From Elysia marginata (lineage: Eukaryota; Mollusca; Gastropoda; Plakobranchidae): 44,760 bases of DNA. Positions 1-12,909 of this stretch are shown here, in pieces (the first letter of the stretch is position 1; every line of letters starts with the position of its first letter). The translations under genes were made by a program, and so were the position numbers. The DNA lies in contig BMAT01013011.1 of the NCBI GenBank assembly GCA_019649035.1, forward strand, positions 209,196 to 253,955, in the 5' to 3' direction. Under the pieces are notes generated by a model, which was given only the letters and a program-made list of their open reading frames with translations, did no database searches and was not told where the DNA came from.

Positions 1-222
1 AGTAGTAGAAGTAGGAGGAGGAGGAGGAGGAGGAGGAGGAGGAGGAGCAGGAGTAATGAATATTATAATTATTGATAAAAAAATAAAAATTATAATAATA
101 ATATAATGGAAACAATAATAGTATTATTAACGATAATAATATAACAAATAATAATAATATAAATAATAATAATAACAACTAGAAGAAGAAGAAGAAGAAG
201 AAGAAGAAGAAGAAGAAGAAGA
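1..222. repeat. Compound microsatellite: (AGG)n, AT-rich (ATA)n, (AAG)n
   Basis: An (AGG) array occupies about 13-54. An imperfect TAA/ATA-rich stretch follows, then a pure (AAG) array at about 181-222. No coding potential is visible. The window edge cuts the left side, so the full array length is unknown. Confidence 0.95.
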
Positions 223-1810
223 ATACAATACTAATATTATATTTCTTAAATTTATTGTGGCAATAATGTGAATAAATTAAAAATACAATTCCACTATCAT
301 GAAATATTGATAATGAAAAAAAAATCATTTCATAAACAATAATCGCTATCATAATGGAATTTTACACTAAGTTTAGCTTACATTCTTAAAATGAAATTTA
401 AATAATTCCTAAAAAAATCAGAAACGATAATTACGATTTAAACAGGAGTGTATTTTCTTTTGCATTTTTAATATATTTTTTAGCGAGAGGGCCTTTTTAT
501 GTTATTCGTGTGGACAAATTTTCCACTGAAATTCTTTAACCTTTTTCTTAGGAAGTTGCAAACTAAAGGGAAATAACTAATTTTATATGAATAAGAGACA
601 ATGAGCTCACTTCTCTCCCTTACCTCTTAATAAATATTAATTCTCTTCAGAGAACTTGACGAGCGTGATAGGTCACATTTAGTAACTGTGGCAGAATTTC
701 TCTGACTACCCAGAATTGATGAGCTATTTTGAGCTCATTAATTTAATACATTATATTTTTATAATTATTCTGAATGAGAAATGTAAGCTACTGCTAAATT
801 GCAACGGAAGAGACAGAAAGACCGAGAGAAAGAGAGAGGGAGAGAGATACATGGATTCAAAAAGAAAGGATATTGGTCGACCTACAACGTAAAAAAAATC
901 GATAGACAGAAATAAAGACTGATAAAGAAATAACTGATGTAATAAAAAGAAAAAAAAAGAGTGAGACCTAAAAGAAGGATAATAACCTATGTAAGACAGT
1001 GAGGCAAACCAGCTAGAAGAATTAATAGTAAAAATATAGAGGTGGAGAGAAACAGTGTGAGACAGGCAGAGAAAGAGAGAGAGAATCGAGTAAACATTTT
1101 TATCTGCATATATCGTGTTCTCTGTAAAGATTAACCTTCCCTTCGTTGCAAATTTTTTGAGTAGCTAAAATATGAACTGAAAGTTTACTCTTTTCCCGTC
1201 TTTTCAATACAAGTAACCGCTGTGTTTTAAATTTATATTTTTAGAATGTCTTTGCATTATCTAAAGTGAGCTGAATTTTTTCACAGATAAGGGCTCATGC
1301 TTTTTGGTAGTGTTTACATGTGCCTAGCATTTTAGTTCTGATATAATTGTTATAATAATAATGATAATAATAATAATAAAAATAATAATGATAATAATAA
1401 TAGTATGTAATACCTATATAGTGCAAAATAATCACATTACTAAGTTGTTCTATGCGCCTTTACTGTTGGTAACCATCGATTACAATCATCAAGTAAAATT
1501 TAATGTTTAGGAGAGGGAAATATAAAATGTATATTGGAAGAAAATATGTCACAATTAGAACAGGGAAGACTGTGTGGCATTCATTGACACTTTAATATTA
1601 AGATATACAAAGTGAAAAAAAACATATCACTCACAGAGATAAAGACAAAAAAGGCAAACAGAAACATAATACATTGAATGGTTTTATGTCACGATTGCCC
1701 CATATTAGGCAAAACAGAGAAGAGGAGATTGTAAATGACGCCTTAGAATTATGATGTCAATTGACAAGAGAATTAACGAAGGAATAGCAAAGAGTCGAAA
1801 AAAATTCAAA
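223..1810. other. AT-rich non-coding stretch
   Basis: No credible coding region, RNA gene or mobile element was recognised. It contains short purine-rich GA runs near 820-850 and 1060-1085 and an imperfect (ATA)n array at about 1351-1402. The few open frames are short and of low complexity. Confidence 0.6.
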
Positions 1811-1832
1811 GAGAGAGATAGATAGATAGCTG

Positions 1833-1878
<46 letters not shown>

Positions 1879-1900
1879 GACAGACAGACAGACAGACAGA
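1811..1900. repeat. Compound (GATA)/(GA)n/(GACA)n microsatellite
   Basis: Three adjoining simple repeats: GATA units near 1817-1828, a GA run at about 1846-1870 and five to six GACA units ending near 1900. The minus-strand open frame through it is a repeat artefact made of Leu, Ser and Val. Confidence 0.95.
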
Positions 1901-2030
1901 TACAAGAGATATTGGATGGAAGAAACAACGTTATACAAAAACAAATAGACATATATTTAAAAAAGCACTATAATGTTATAGGTGCGATATCGAACGATTA
2001 AGAGCATGAGAAGCAAGAATAAACAACAAA

Positions 2031-2240
2031 ATAACGAAGACCTAGAATGATTGATGGAGCGACTAGCCGCTGAGCCAACTAGCGTCGAGTAAAGATAGCG
2101 CAGCGATTAGTTTCTATAATGAGCACTTTTGGTTAGGGGATGAACTCTCTCTCTCGGTGTGAGCCGAGCCACAGGGCAAATTGAGCAGAACTACATGTAG
2201 TTCCAGGACAGAGCGATTCACTCTAACCACAACCTTGGTT
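2031..2240 (-). repeat. Possible degenerate tRNA-derived SINE sequence
   Basis: On the minus strand TGGCTCAGCGG near 2063-2073 fits a pol III A box. Further along the plus strand, a TTAGAGTG motif and a GTTCATCCC sequence (both read on the minus strand) resemble an A-box and B-box pair. A palindrome, GGAACTACATGTAGTTCC-like, sits near 2190-2205. The boxes are imperfect and no target duplication was found, so this is only a tentative call. Confidence 0.3.
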
Positions 2241-5200
2241 AACTTAGAAACTTAAACCTCTACTATTAAGTCGTTCGAAAAGAAGTAATGGTCAATGTTG
2301 TGACGATCAATAGATTTAGTAGAGAAACGACAATTTGATGGGATAGACTTTTGATTTTTTACTTGAGATAAGATAAGATAAGAATAGCTTTATTCATTCC
2401 ATAATGGGAAATTCATGTACACCTTCGTCTTAAAAACACAGATATCTACATATGATACACGATAACAGATATTAAAGGCACTATACAAAAAAAAACGGGT
2501 ATAAAGTAGGCAGAAAAATTATATAAATTTTAGGAAATATGCAGTGCAGTAAAAATGCTACAAACTTTAACACAGTCTTGTCTTGACTAAAACCTCATTA
2601 CTACTGTCACTCTTTTTATGTTTAGCTGTTAACACTAGTGAGATATTAGTATTGACCTTGTAATAATGATTGAATAGTCAAAGTGATAATTATATGACTC
2701 GAAGTGTTTTGCCGGCTTTGAACGATTACTGTTAATCGATGTTAGTTAGTGCTTTATAATAACATATTCAATAATCTACAATTCTCCACTATTCATAATG
2801 TGTTGACCCTTAGATTATCCTTTTCTTGCCAATGGCAATAACTGTAACCTGAAATTGCAAGCGCCTTTGTTCCTCTCTATTAAAATAGAACCGGATCAAG
2901 GTTTGTAATTTTTTTAATTGTCGGTTTTTATTATTTCCCAATATGATTGGTGTCAATTTTTTACAGATTCGTTAACAATTGTTTGGGAACGGTTGATTTC
3001 TAAGTTTTGCAAAGCTCAAAGCTGTGTAAAAAAAATTTGATGTTATATTTTTAACGCAGACCGTATTTTTGTTAACATGGTGGCATGGAAGACAAATGAT
3101 ATCACATGCAGTTTCTAATCGAAATATTTTTTCCGCAACACCTTAGATAGTCCGTTATTTTATATTTACACTTGTAAACCAAAAAAAACCAAGATATTTG
3201 ATCTATTTTTATTAAAAGAAAAAATTTATTGTATGTTTCTTTCAAAGATTGTTATAAAGATGTACTTTTAAGTTAATAGATCGACGATGGGTTACTTAAA
3301 CATTAAAAATGATTTGAACTGTAAAAAAACTCCATAAGAAAGTTCGTATTTTAACAAAAAGTATTATGGAAACTAATCAGTTTTAGAGTGCGGTGTTAAT
3401 TTTTACTCCTCAACTATTTTGTACTGTAACCTGAAAAAACAAACTCTTTTTTTACCTTTCCTATCCTAGTTTAAGTCTCGTAATCTCATGACTTTGACTT
3501 CCCAATCCTTTAGCTTTTCCAAGTTGTTTGCTCATTAAGTCTTAACACCTTTGGTCCTGAGGCTAGTTTGGGCACTCCCCTCCTACCCTTTATTTCTCTC
3601 TCTCTCTCTCTCTCTTTCTCTTTCTCTTTCTCTCACTATCTCCTTTTCTCTCTGTGTCTCTCTATTTACAGCCTCTCTTAGCCTTGTCTTTTGTCTTAAG
3701 GGCAGACGGTGAGTGGAACAAGAAGTGGTACTGCAGTTTTCTGATGGCAGCGAAGCATCTCCGAGTGGGATAAAGAGAACTCGCAGGGTGGCCACAAGGC
3801 AAAAGTCTTCGTTAGGGTAGCACTTTCTGCATCCTTTACCGTGAACATTTTTAAAAATGATTTAACTGTCTTTTTTCCCTTTAGGAGATTGTGTTAAAGA
3901 AGAGGCACATGATATAACGTTGATAGTTATGCTTAAAGTACAAGGGGTTATCAATATTGAATCTCCCTGATCATGAAGCGGTTCTTTAGATTCCAATGAA
4001 ATCTGCACTACTATCACTGTACCACTTAAAACCAAGCTGTGCTAAAGATGAGAAAAATCAGTTTATAATATTTTATACTGTTGCGTTTTAAAGCGAATGA
4101 CCAATCGCCAGGCAATAAAAAGAAAAAATCTCGCTTTCTTCTTAGGGCACAGTAGAGTACATTGGGATAGGTTCTCATATAGAAAAATTTTACCCTACAG
4201 GTAAAAAAAAGTAATGAAATTCATCAATATAATTATGTTATGAACGAAAAGGGAAACACGTCCATCATATTATATGGAATAGTTTTGCAGGAAAAAAATT
4301 TGGGTATTTTGATGTTACCAATGAGACCCTTGCCTTCTGTTTTTATGAAGAGAATGTTTTCAAGATAAGGGAACTAGCTTTGTGAGATCGAAAGATTACA
4401 ATAGACAAAATTATTAAGGATCCTCACATGTCCTATATAAAAGTTCGGACTACTTTGCATGATTTTTTTTCTGTTTTGAGATTTCCTCTTTTGTTGACAG
4501 ATGAAAGCTGGAAGGAAGCGAATAATTTTAAAGGTGGTTGCGAGGTTTTGTACAGGAAAACAACTTTTTGACCGACATATACCAGTGAATGATACTCGGC
4601 ACTACCAATATGACCCCGAAATGAAGCATCAATCGAAACAACAAAAACCCTTATTTGAGCTATCCCCTAAAATATAGCAGAGGTTCATCACTCCGCACTA
4701 ATACCCATGTATTTTAGGTGTTATCTGTGTTATTTCGGCAAAAGGCGCAACTGAATGGAGTACGATTTGGTGTCGGAAATGAGGTTTCTGACACTGCTGA
4801 AGATTCGATGAAGGTCGTTTAAAAGTTGAAAGGCTTTGTGAAAAGGGTGTCGAACTGCATAGCGACCATGAAGAAAAATTAACACATGTGTATGAAATTT
4901 CATGTTTCTCTCTAAATTCCTTCATAGCCAGGAAGATTTTATATTGATAATCCCTCATATTAAGTGTGAATCCGTGGCTCAGTATACACTTAAGATTTGA
5001 GGTTTATAATTTATTAGCATTAAGTTCACACTTCCACTTTTAGTCATTTTACACGAGTTTTCTTTTTCTATATATATATATATCCATCTCTTGAGTTGAT
5101 AATCTTAAAGCATCGATATTATTTAGATCTTTTACGCTCATTCATCCTTTATGCTAATTTCAGTTCGCTCGATCCTTTTCTCTATCAAGCCTCTTTTCTA

Positions 5201-7577
5201 CATTTGCATGCGTGCACTGCGATTCTCTTTTTGTATCCTCTATACCCTAATCTATCTCTTCTTTCTCTCGATTCACCCTAAGCTTCTATAATTTTGCATG
5301 ATCAGACCGAGCCTCCATGCCTATGACTATAATACACGCCTCAGAAGCGTCAATATCTTAACAAACTAGCATTAAACGGCATCCAAATATTGGTTCATAG
5401 GCCACAATCATAAGCCTATAATGATAAGCAAAAGAAAAAGATTATTGATCCCTGTCCATTTCCTGACAAGTGTGCTAAGATCTATCCTGATTAGAACAAC
5501 TCAGCATTATGTAGCAGAAGAGTTTTTCAAGAAGGAATTATCGCCTAACTATTTCTTATTATTGTAATGATCGGAAAAAAGGTATTGTCTTTTTATGTTG
5601 TAGACATTGCAATATTTAAAGTGGCTAAATGAATACGAAAAAGTTTATCACTCGATTGAGTTCTGGCCCCCTTTGAAATGCATGAATTACTATACTTTTG
5701 TCTTTGTTGTCCCAAATTAGTAATTAGTCACATAATAGGTCTTAGTTAAAACCAGGAAACACAAGTTAAAATGCAGGTGACTAATTTGAATTTCCAGCCA
5801 CTGTCTCTTGGGTCATTGCACACATTAGAGTGTGAATTTTATCTTAAGACTTCTGACAATCCATTAAAAGTCGAAGTTTCCTCATTTGACTACGATTCCA
5901 AGCGACTTTTGCATTTCTCGTTCATTGGAAGCTCATAGAGTAGGTGAAAGAGATAAAAGTGCAATGACAATGTGTCATCAGCTTATATTTTATTTCTACA
6001 AGTATTACAATGGAGCAACATTCTAAAGAGACAATATCTTTAATTTGGATAAGGAAAGACCCAGAGCTTAAAAAATTACACTAAAAAATAGCAACTTACA
6101 TAGGCCTATTTTAAAACAAATTTGTATCCAGATTATCTCCATTTCGACATTTAAAATCTGAATCGGTGTCAGCGTCTAGTGGTTCTCAGGCTAGCTATTG
6201 TGAAAGCCTATGTTCAACAAAGCAGTTATTTCATGGTGCGGTCTCACAGGTGCTCTAGCAAAACTATAAAATTAACAGATTGGTACACCTTTTCTTGGAA
6301 GTTACCGCTCTAGAATATAGAAGTAAGCGTTAGTTTGCCAAAGTATTTAAGTTCAAATTTTGACGAAATGGAATGTAATAGCCTGTGTTTTAATGAGTAG
6401 CTTCGTGGAATATGAGATTAAGGTACGACAACTCTAGGCCAACGTTTACACGTATGAAAAAATGGAGTTGTATCTAAATAAAGTATTAGCTATATCTACC
6501 CTTTACTGAAATCTAGAACAACATGCAGATCTCGGTCTATTAACACAGGTACACGTTGACGTATCACAACTCCATAAACTTTTTTTTTCTTTTGTGCTCT
6601 AAGCATACGATTTGAGTATAGACCGAAGGTTACAGAGTAAAAGATTGCTGAGCCGATTTAAAAATTGAGTACGGGTCAAGAGTGAAGTCCCCTTGTGCAG
6701 GCTTGCGAGACAAACTTGACAATGTAAACGATAAGAGGCAATCAAAGAAGAGGGTGCTGGATTCTAGAAAGTAAAGGTGATTTTTGTGACGCCATAAAGA
6801 GCCCAAATGACATGTCGTTAGGGGTCGATTGCTAAACAGAAACAGATGAATTCGTCTTGGCTGATCCAACTTTTTTATAATTGTTGTGAAACCCTTAAGG
6901 GTGAATAATTAAACAAAGCCCTCAACTTTTTTAAAATCTACTTTTAGAATAGAGGCTAGAACTTGGGTCCTCACTGTTGGGATCTAGATCCAAACAATGC
7001 ATTCTTCAGAGTTTTTAAAGCCCATAGATATTTAAATCTAGACACTAGAGACGCAAACGGAGCCTTAAAGAGTCGTCCTGGATTCGATTTCTACCCGACA
7101 TAATTTTGGCATTGCAATGAACTCAGCGCACATAGTACCGAGAGTGAAAACCACTCTTTTGACTAAACTGGACTACTTTAAACAGCTAAGGTCATAAAAA
7201 GGCTATGGTATGTTTTAATTCGAAAATGTACGCTAACAGGTACTTGTTAAGCGATAGAAGAAAAAAAAAGAGACCACGGAGGCTAGGTCTAAGTTTTGCT
7301 TTGATGTTTTCGAAATCTAAATTAAAAGGGCTTGAATTAAAACCTGATCAAAGAAACGTCTTAACGCTCCTCTTATTTATATGTTAGTATTTGGCATTGA
7401 TGTTCTGAAAACTACAGATAATACACTTTAGTATGATTGTCATTAATAAGCTTAATGCATTTTGAACATAATTTCAATGCAGTTATATTCTAAGGTTTAA
7501 AAAACATCCACGTAAAATTATTTTGAGAAATAAAAAAAATGGTTGTTTGGTTAAAAAAACCAAAAGGGACAAAGAAC
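2241..7577. other. AT-rich non-coding stretch
   Basis: No gene recognised. It includes a GATAA repeat (about 2365-2385), a (TC)n array with scattered TTTC units (about 3593-3664) and a (TA)n run (about 5070-5083). Around 7040-7115 the sequence GGATTCGATTTCTACCCGAC resembles a SINE B-box region, but no convincing A box was seen. Open frames here are short, begin at arbitrary positions and carry no recognisable motifs. Confidence 0.55.
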
Positions 7578-7627
7578 ATTAAGAGAAAGAGAGAAAGAGA
7601 GAAAGAAAGAGCGAAAGAGAGAGAGAA

Positions 7628-7684
<57 letters not shown>

Positions 7685-8679
7685 AGGTGGCAAAGTTAAG
7701 GCTTGTAGGAGATCTGAGGAATGGCAGAGAGTTGAGGAATGTTTGGGGTATGAAACAAATGGAAAGTGAGAGAATAAAGGGATTATTAAAAAGTCAGAAA
7801 TAAAAGAGAGAAAAGGAATTTCAAAGAGGGGAGGACCATGAGAAAGAAGAGGATTTTAAGAGGTGTGAGGACTGTGGTAGAAGTGAGGATTGAGATAGAG
7901 ATGAGGTATATGAGAGAGCTGAATGGAGAAGTAGGAGAGAGGTGGGGAATTAGATGGAGGTAAGAAGTATGAGAGAGAGAGAGGTAGTTATATTAGTGAG
8001 GTGAGAAAGATCAGGTAAAAAGTATGAGAGAGAGGTAGTCATATAAGTGAGGTGAGAAAGATGAGGTGAGAAATATGTGAGAAGTGAGGAGTATATGAGA
8101 CGTAAGGAATGTAACAGAGATGAGAAATTTGAGAGAAATTAGGGAATTGAGAAAGGTGAGGGAATTGAATGATGAGGAGCAAAATAAAGGTTAAGAATAT
8201 GAGAGAGGTGAAAACGTTGAGATATGTGAGGAAGGTAAGGAATTTAATGGGTTTGACAGAGGTGAGAAATATGAAAAGGTAAGAAATATGAGAGAACTCA
8301 GAAATGCGAAAGAGGAAATAGAATTTGAGGGAGGTGAGGAATGTGAGGAACAGGAGAGACGCCATGAACATAAGAGAGAGGTTAGGAGTACAGGATAGAC
8401 GAGAAACATGGCATAGAAAATGAAAGTAAGATAGGTGAACATTGTGTGGAGGGGTAAGCAATATGAGAGAGGAGAGGAATGTCAAAGAAGTTAGGAGTCT
8501 GACAGAGATGAGGAATCGCAAAGGGGAGAAAGAGGAGCGAGAGAGCTTTGATGAACACTATTACAGAGGTGAGGAGTATGAGAGAGTTGAGGGATGTTAG
8601 AGAGTGGAGGACATGTGAGAAAGTGACAAAGCAGAGTAATAAAAAATATGGCTTAAAGCGAGAAAACCACTTAGAGGGG

Positions 8680-8739
<60 letters not shown>

Positions 8740-8836
8740 CAGAGAGAGAGAGAGGGTGGGGAGAGAAAGAGACAGACATAAGAGCAGATAAAGAAAGAGA
8801 GAGAAAGGGAGATAGAGAGAGAGATAGAGGAGAGGG
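7578..8836 (+). repeat. 1.26-kb purine-rich tract: (GA)n plus degenerate ~15-bp GAGAGGTGAGGAATA-like tandem repeat
   Basis: Two near-pure GA arrays (about 7578-7685 and 8681-8760) flank about 0.75 kb in which GAGAGGTGAGGAATATGA-like units recur with drift, at a spacing of about 15 bp or multiples of it. The plus strand is overwhelmingly A and G. The minus-strand open frame of about 160 codons (8039-8521) reads as repeated FLTSLIFLT-type pentamers. That is what a 15-bp repeat gives in translation, so it is not treated as a gene. Confidence 0.85.
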
Positions 8837-8899
8837 CTTCGGCGCGAAGCTATGTTTTCAAAAAATATCTTTGAAGTGACATGGTAGGTTTTGACGCTG

Positions 8900-8975
8900 T
8901 TTCTTTTAGTGGCAAGGCGGTGGTAAATGAAGCTCTATTAGGTCGACTGTTCGATTTATGCAACAAACATGCATA
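8900..8975 (+). repeat. Degenerate tRNA-derived SINE head (family shared with 28963)
   Basis: AGTGGCAAGGCGGTGG at 8908-8923 is identical over 16 bp to 28970-28985. It is followed in the same order by GAAGC, a CTAT block, a GTCGA block and a B-box-like GTTCGATTT (8949-8957). The last B-box base is T instead of C. No body or target duplication was resolved, so this is a decayed or truncated copy. Confidence 0.55.
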
Positions 8976-9329
8976 TCTAGGCAAGTTCACAAATCTCACT
9001 TCATGCGACTGTTTTTGATAACGCATTCTCTTTTATCGATTTATCAATTTTTTTTTTCCGTAGCGGCTACCTTCGTCATTTTCCAAGTTTTTAGGACTTA
9101 TATTGTACATACTCTCGGAAACATCAATTTTTTTTGTTTTATTTTTGTGTTTTGTGTAGTATGTTTATCAGATCGATTTATAGGACTTATACATACCTGA
9201 AAATATTATCTTTTTTATTTTGTATGTCTATAACTTCTTATTATACGAACATCAAGCATTTTTAACACTTTACTATAATATATCGCTTAATTTGAACCTT
9301 TAGTCTATGATTCATTACATTTACTAACT

Positions 9330-9395
9330 ATGCTACTTCGACTATTACCACTACAAACACTACTACAACCACCATCACCACCACCACTTTTCTTA

Positions 9396-9453
<58 letters not shown>

Positions 9454-9539
9454 AACTACTACTACTATACTACTACTACAACTACTGCTACTACTACTAC
9501 AACTACTACTACTACTATACTACTACTACTAATACTACA

Positions 9540-9592
<53 letters not shown>

Positions 9593-9737
9593 CACTAACT
9601 ACTACCACGACCACTGCCACCTCTTGAAATACTATCTTCTCTTTTATCACAACCAGAACTACTAGAACTACTACTACTTCTACTACTACTACTACTACTA
9701 CTACTACTATTACCACCACCACCACGACCATTGCCAC
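9330..9737. repeat. (ACT)n triplet-repeat array, about 400 bp
   Basis: CTA/TAC triplets run through nearly the whole interval, broken by short non-repeat segments (for example about 9600-9660) and by CCACCACC and CAACTA variants. The repeats read as poly-Leu, poly-Thr or poly-Tyr on one strand and poly-Ser or poly-Val on the other. These are not genes. The array lies about 3 kb upstream of the predicted DUR3-like promoter. Confidence 0.95.
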
Positions 9738-11774
9738 CTCTTTAACACTATCTACATTTAGAGTATATCTAGAACTTTTTCAACAATGAAAACTTTTGGA
9801 CTAGCTGCTTCATCCACTAATTTGATGGTGATCGTTTAACATTATGTCTATATATTTGCGCAATTTAACTATATATGTATTTTAAGCATGCAGTGCTATG
9901 TTTTATATCTACCTCTTAACTGGAAAGCCCAGTCTCAGAGAGCTTTTTTCCAAATTTTCTTCTTTTATTCCCATTTTGTTTGCTTGAAGGGAAGAATTTT
10001 TAACAAGTTGTAACACACGAAAATGGGAAAGAAATGTTTATGCCTAACTGGAAACTTTTTCTACATAGATTTGTATTGTACAAATTTATTTACAAGCTTT
10101 TGCTGAAACTTCCATTTAAAAATAGTCTTTTTTAATAGATAACTGTATAATAATATAAATGAACTATAACTAGTTACCTCAATCTCTTCATTCTCTTGCA
10201 ATCTCTCTCAATTCAACACACCTATACATCCACCCCCTTCAACGTCCGCCCTTCCCTTCCCTTACTCTAACTTCCTCAGTGGGGTGGCCCTCGCGCCTTG
10301 CCGCCGCCGCTGCCGTACTGTTACTGATAGCGCAATGACTTCTTCCAAACAGAAGATAGGCAGTTTCTTGAGGATTATTTTGGCCCAGGCTCGCGTCTTC
10401 CAATTTCTAGGTTGGTTGTAGATGATAAAACAGAGAGACAGAGAGAAAGAGAGAGGGGGAGGGAAGTAGATGGACAAGGACAGTGGATACACCTGCCATG
10501 ACACAGCAGTGCACAAAGTTTTAATACTTAAGAAACTGTGATAACCCGTGGACATAGAACATATAATTTCAACTACATAGTTTTGTAGGCTTAATTATTT
10601 TTTTTAGAATTTGTTAGTTTGTTTTAACATGCCTAGATCCTAGGACTTCAAACATTATGATTTTTTTCTACATATTAGAAACTAGCAGTTTAGGGTTACT
10701 GTGTTTTTCGGTACGTCTATTTACAAAACGAATTTACGAGAGAAGAGTAGCATAGCTGTTAAGTATTTTTAATAAAAAAAGCTTATTAAAATTTTTCATA
10801 TTGAATGCGTACAGGAAAATCTGATTTGATCAATAATAGATTTTAAAACCCTTTTAAGAAGTTAAAGCAAGGCTAATTTTAGTCTGAGAATATATAACGT
10901 TTTCAATACAAGCGACTAAAATTAAAAGTAACGTCCTTTTTAAGCAATTTGCTCGTCGGTTATGCAACATGCAAACAGCTATTATCCCATTACAGATCCT
11001 ATATACTTACTGATGACTTAGCTAAACAAAGAAAAAAAGTTCGTTAATTTAAACTTGGAATGATCTTGGTACATTGAATTTATACCTGAAGCTCAGTCAA
11101 GCTTCCTTAAAGAGTACTTGATGGCACCTAAAAGAAGCAATATTTGAAAAAAATAATGATTTTTCCTGTTGGACACACGCTTGTTGACGACTCGCCTTAT
11201 TTCACTACAGCGCTAAAGGCTTCCTTCTCGTAACCCTGATCAGCAATGTAGCGTTTTTTTAAATTTATTTTCAGGCTTTTAAGATAGATTGAAACCTTTT
11301 CAGAAAATCAGAAAATGTCACTAGTAGTAAATAAACCATCTTTCTGACGAGTGCCTAGCTATACTTTTGTTATTCTTTTAATCAAAACAAGACAACGATT
11401 TATAGAGTTAGTATTATGGTTTCTAGAAGTTGTACTTGTGCTAAGGAAAACAATCTTTAAGGTTAGGCATTGTTTTAAAAGTTTGTTAAAACTCAAAATG
11501 GTTGAAGCAGTTCAACTGACGCTTCGTCTTAAGTGCGTTATGGGTTTTCTTTTCACCATTTGTTTGTTCGTTTTATTGAACATGATATTTGGTTGCGAAG
11601 CTCAATAATAAAGTAAAAGATTTTTCCATGGTGAAGGTCAGTGTGTGTGTATTGCTGCGTGCCTTATCTCGCTAACCCAGACTAGTAACCTACTAAAACG
11701 AACAGTTATAGGCCTAAGGACCTTATTGTAAACCGCCCGTCTGACATGTCGCGCCAGCAAAGTTTCAAAACTAT
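9738..11774. other. Non-coding stretch
   Basis: No gene supported. A short frame with an ATG near 11499 encodes a hydrophobic stretch and ends just before an AATAAAG-like sequence (about 11605). It has no homology that I recognise, no clear promoter and no splice structure, so it is left uncalled. Confidence 0.5.
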
Positions 11775-11895
11775 ACTTAGACTATGCGACAGTTCACAAA
11801 AATAGTGTCTCTTTTATAGTCTACCTATCTTTACTTTACTTAGACTATGCGACAGTACACAAAAATAGTGTCTCTTTTATAGTCTACCTATCTTT
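11775..11895. repeat. 58-bp direct duplication
   Basis: Positions 11775-11832 and 11838-11895 are the same 58-bp sequence (starting ACTTAGACTATGCGACAG) with one visible substitution (TTCAC versus TACAC). They are separated by the five bases ACTTT. The near identity suggests a recent tandem duplication. Confidence 0.93.
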
Positions 11896-12800
11896 CTGAA
11901 CCGATTAAAAAAGTCTCTTTTCTCAATTTCACCAGCACTTCCCAAGTGATGGTTTCATGGTAAAGATGTCAGTATTCTTCATCCAGAAACATGTGTCAAA
12001 TGTTGCAGGGATATTTTAAACCTACCCTAAAATAAAAAAAGAAAATGAGATAAATATTTTTAAACGATTGTTTGCGAATAACAGATGTTTATGATGAAAG
12101 TTGACCGTTGCATATTAATAGATGCACACTATTTAACGCTTGAACTATATCTATAGGTACACCGCATTCTGTAAACACAACATTTGCATGAGACAAACAG
12201 CTTAGCTGGCGCGGGTTCAGTGCTCTTTATAGTTTCGATTCCATCGTTGTGTGGTTGAACTGTAATTTAAGGAAAGAACATATATTTATATTTTTGCTTT
12301 TCACGTAAAGATAACTTCAATGTCGCACAAAAAATGTCCTAATTTAGTACTGATTCGGTGCGATTTAAAACATTAACCTAAGAAAATCCCCTCCTAATTC
12401 CGTCCATGCCAATTAAAAGGCAGTTAATTTTAATAAAACCTATAGTAAGTTACTGCTCTTTAGATGTACATGGCGGATTTATCACCTAAAATATGAAATA
12501 CCGGATGGATAGAGAGACTAAGCAACATTTTTTTTCTGATACCATTTACTCTTGAAAAAAAAAATGAAGTCGTGATTTCAAATTATTTTTTTTTCAAAAT
12601 AAGTGAGAAACGTTTGATATGCAATCTTTTTTTCATATGGCTAAAATTGAGATACAACTAATTTTTTAGCAAATAAATGGTAAAACTTAGAATAAAAAAC
12701 TCTGCAGTAATAGCTTCTTTACATTGCCTTACTGGTAAATCATATGATTATAACAGTTCTTGATTTTCAATATAGTTTAAGCGATCGAATATGATATGAC
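11896..12800. other. Upstream flank of the DUR3-like gene
   Basis: AT-rich sequence with no coding region recognised. It would contain any proximal enhancers of the gene starting near 12840, but no specific binding site can be assigned by eye. Confidence 0.4.
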
Positions 12801-12810
12801 TCTCGCTGTG

Positions 12811-12818
12811 TATATAAG
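12811..12818 (+). promoter_or_regulatory. TATA box of the DUR3-like gene
   Basis: TATATAAG lies about 99 bp before the start codon at 12910. A TATA box normally places transcription start 25-32 bp downstream, here about 12836-12846, leaving a 5' UTR of roughly 65-75 nt. The predicted leader contains a palindrome, GTTTCTTAAAGAAAC (12849-12863). The TATA match is seen directly; the start site is inferred. Confidence 0.6.
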
Positions 12819-12909
12819 CAATACAAATTTTTTTACGCTGAGACCTAAGTTTCTTAAAGAAACCAGACGCATGTGTTTGTGAGAAACGCTATAACTTCAT
12901 TAGGACACC

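Noticed and set aside
8039..8521. A 160-codon minus-strand open frame rich in FLTSL and HIS motifs
   Set aside because: It is the translation of a 15-bp purine repeat; a second frame in the same place is equally open.
9330..9737. Leu/Thr/Tyr-rich and Val/Ser-rich frames of 90-110 codons
   Set aside because: They arise from the (ACT)n array.
11499..11608. Short hydrophobic peptide ending before an AATAAAG-like signal
   Set aside because: No family resemblance, promoter or splice evidence; such frames are expected by chance in AT-rich DNA.
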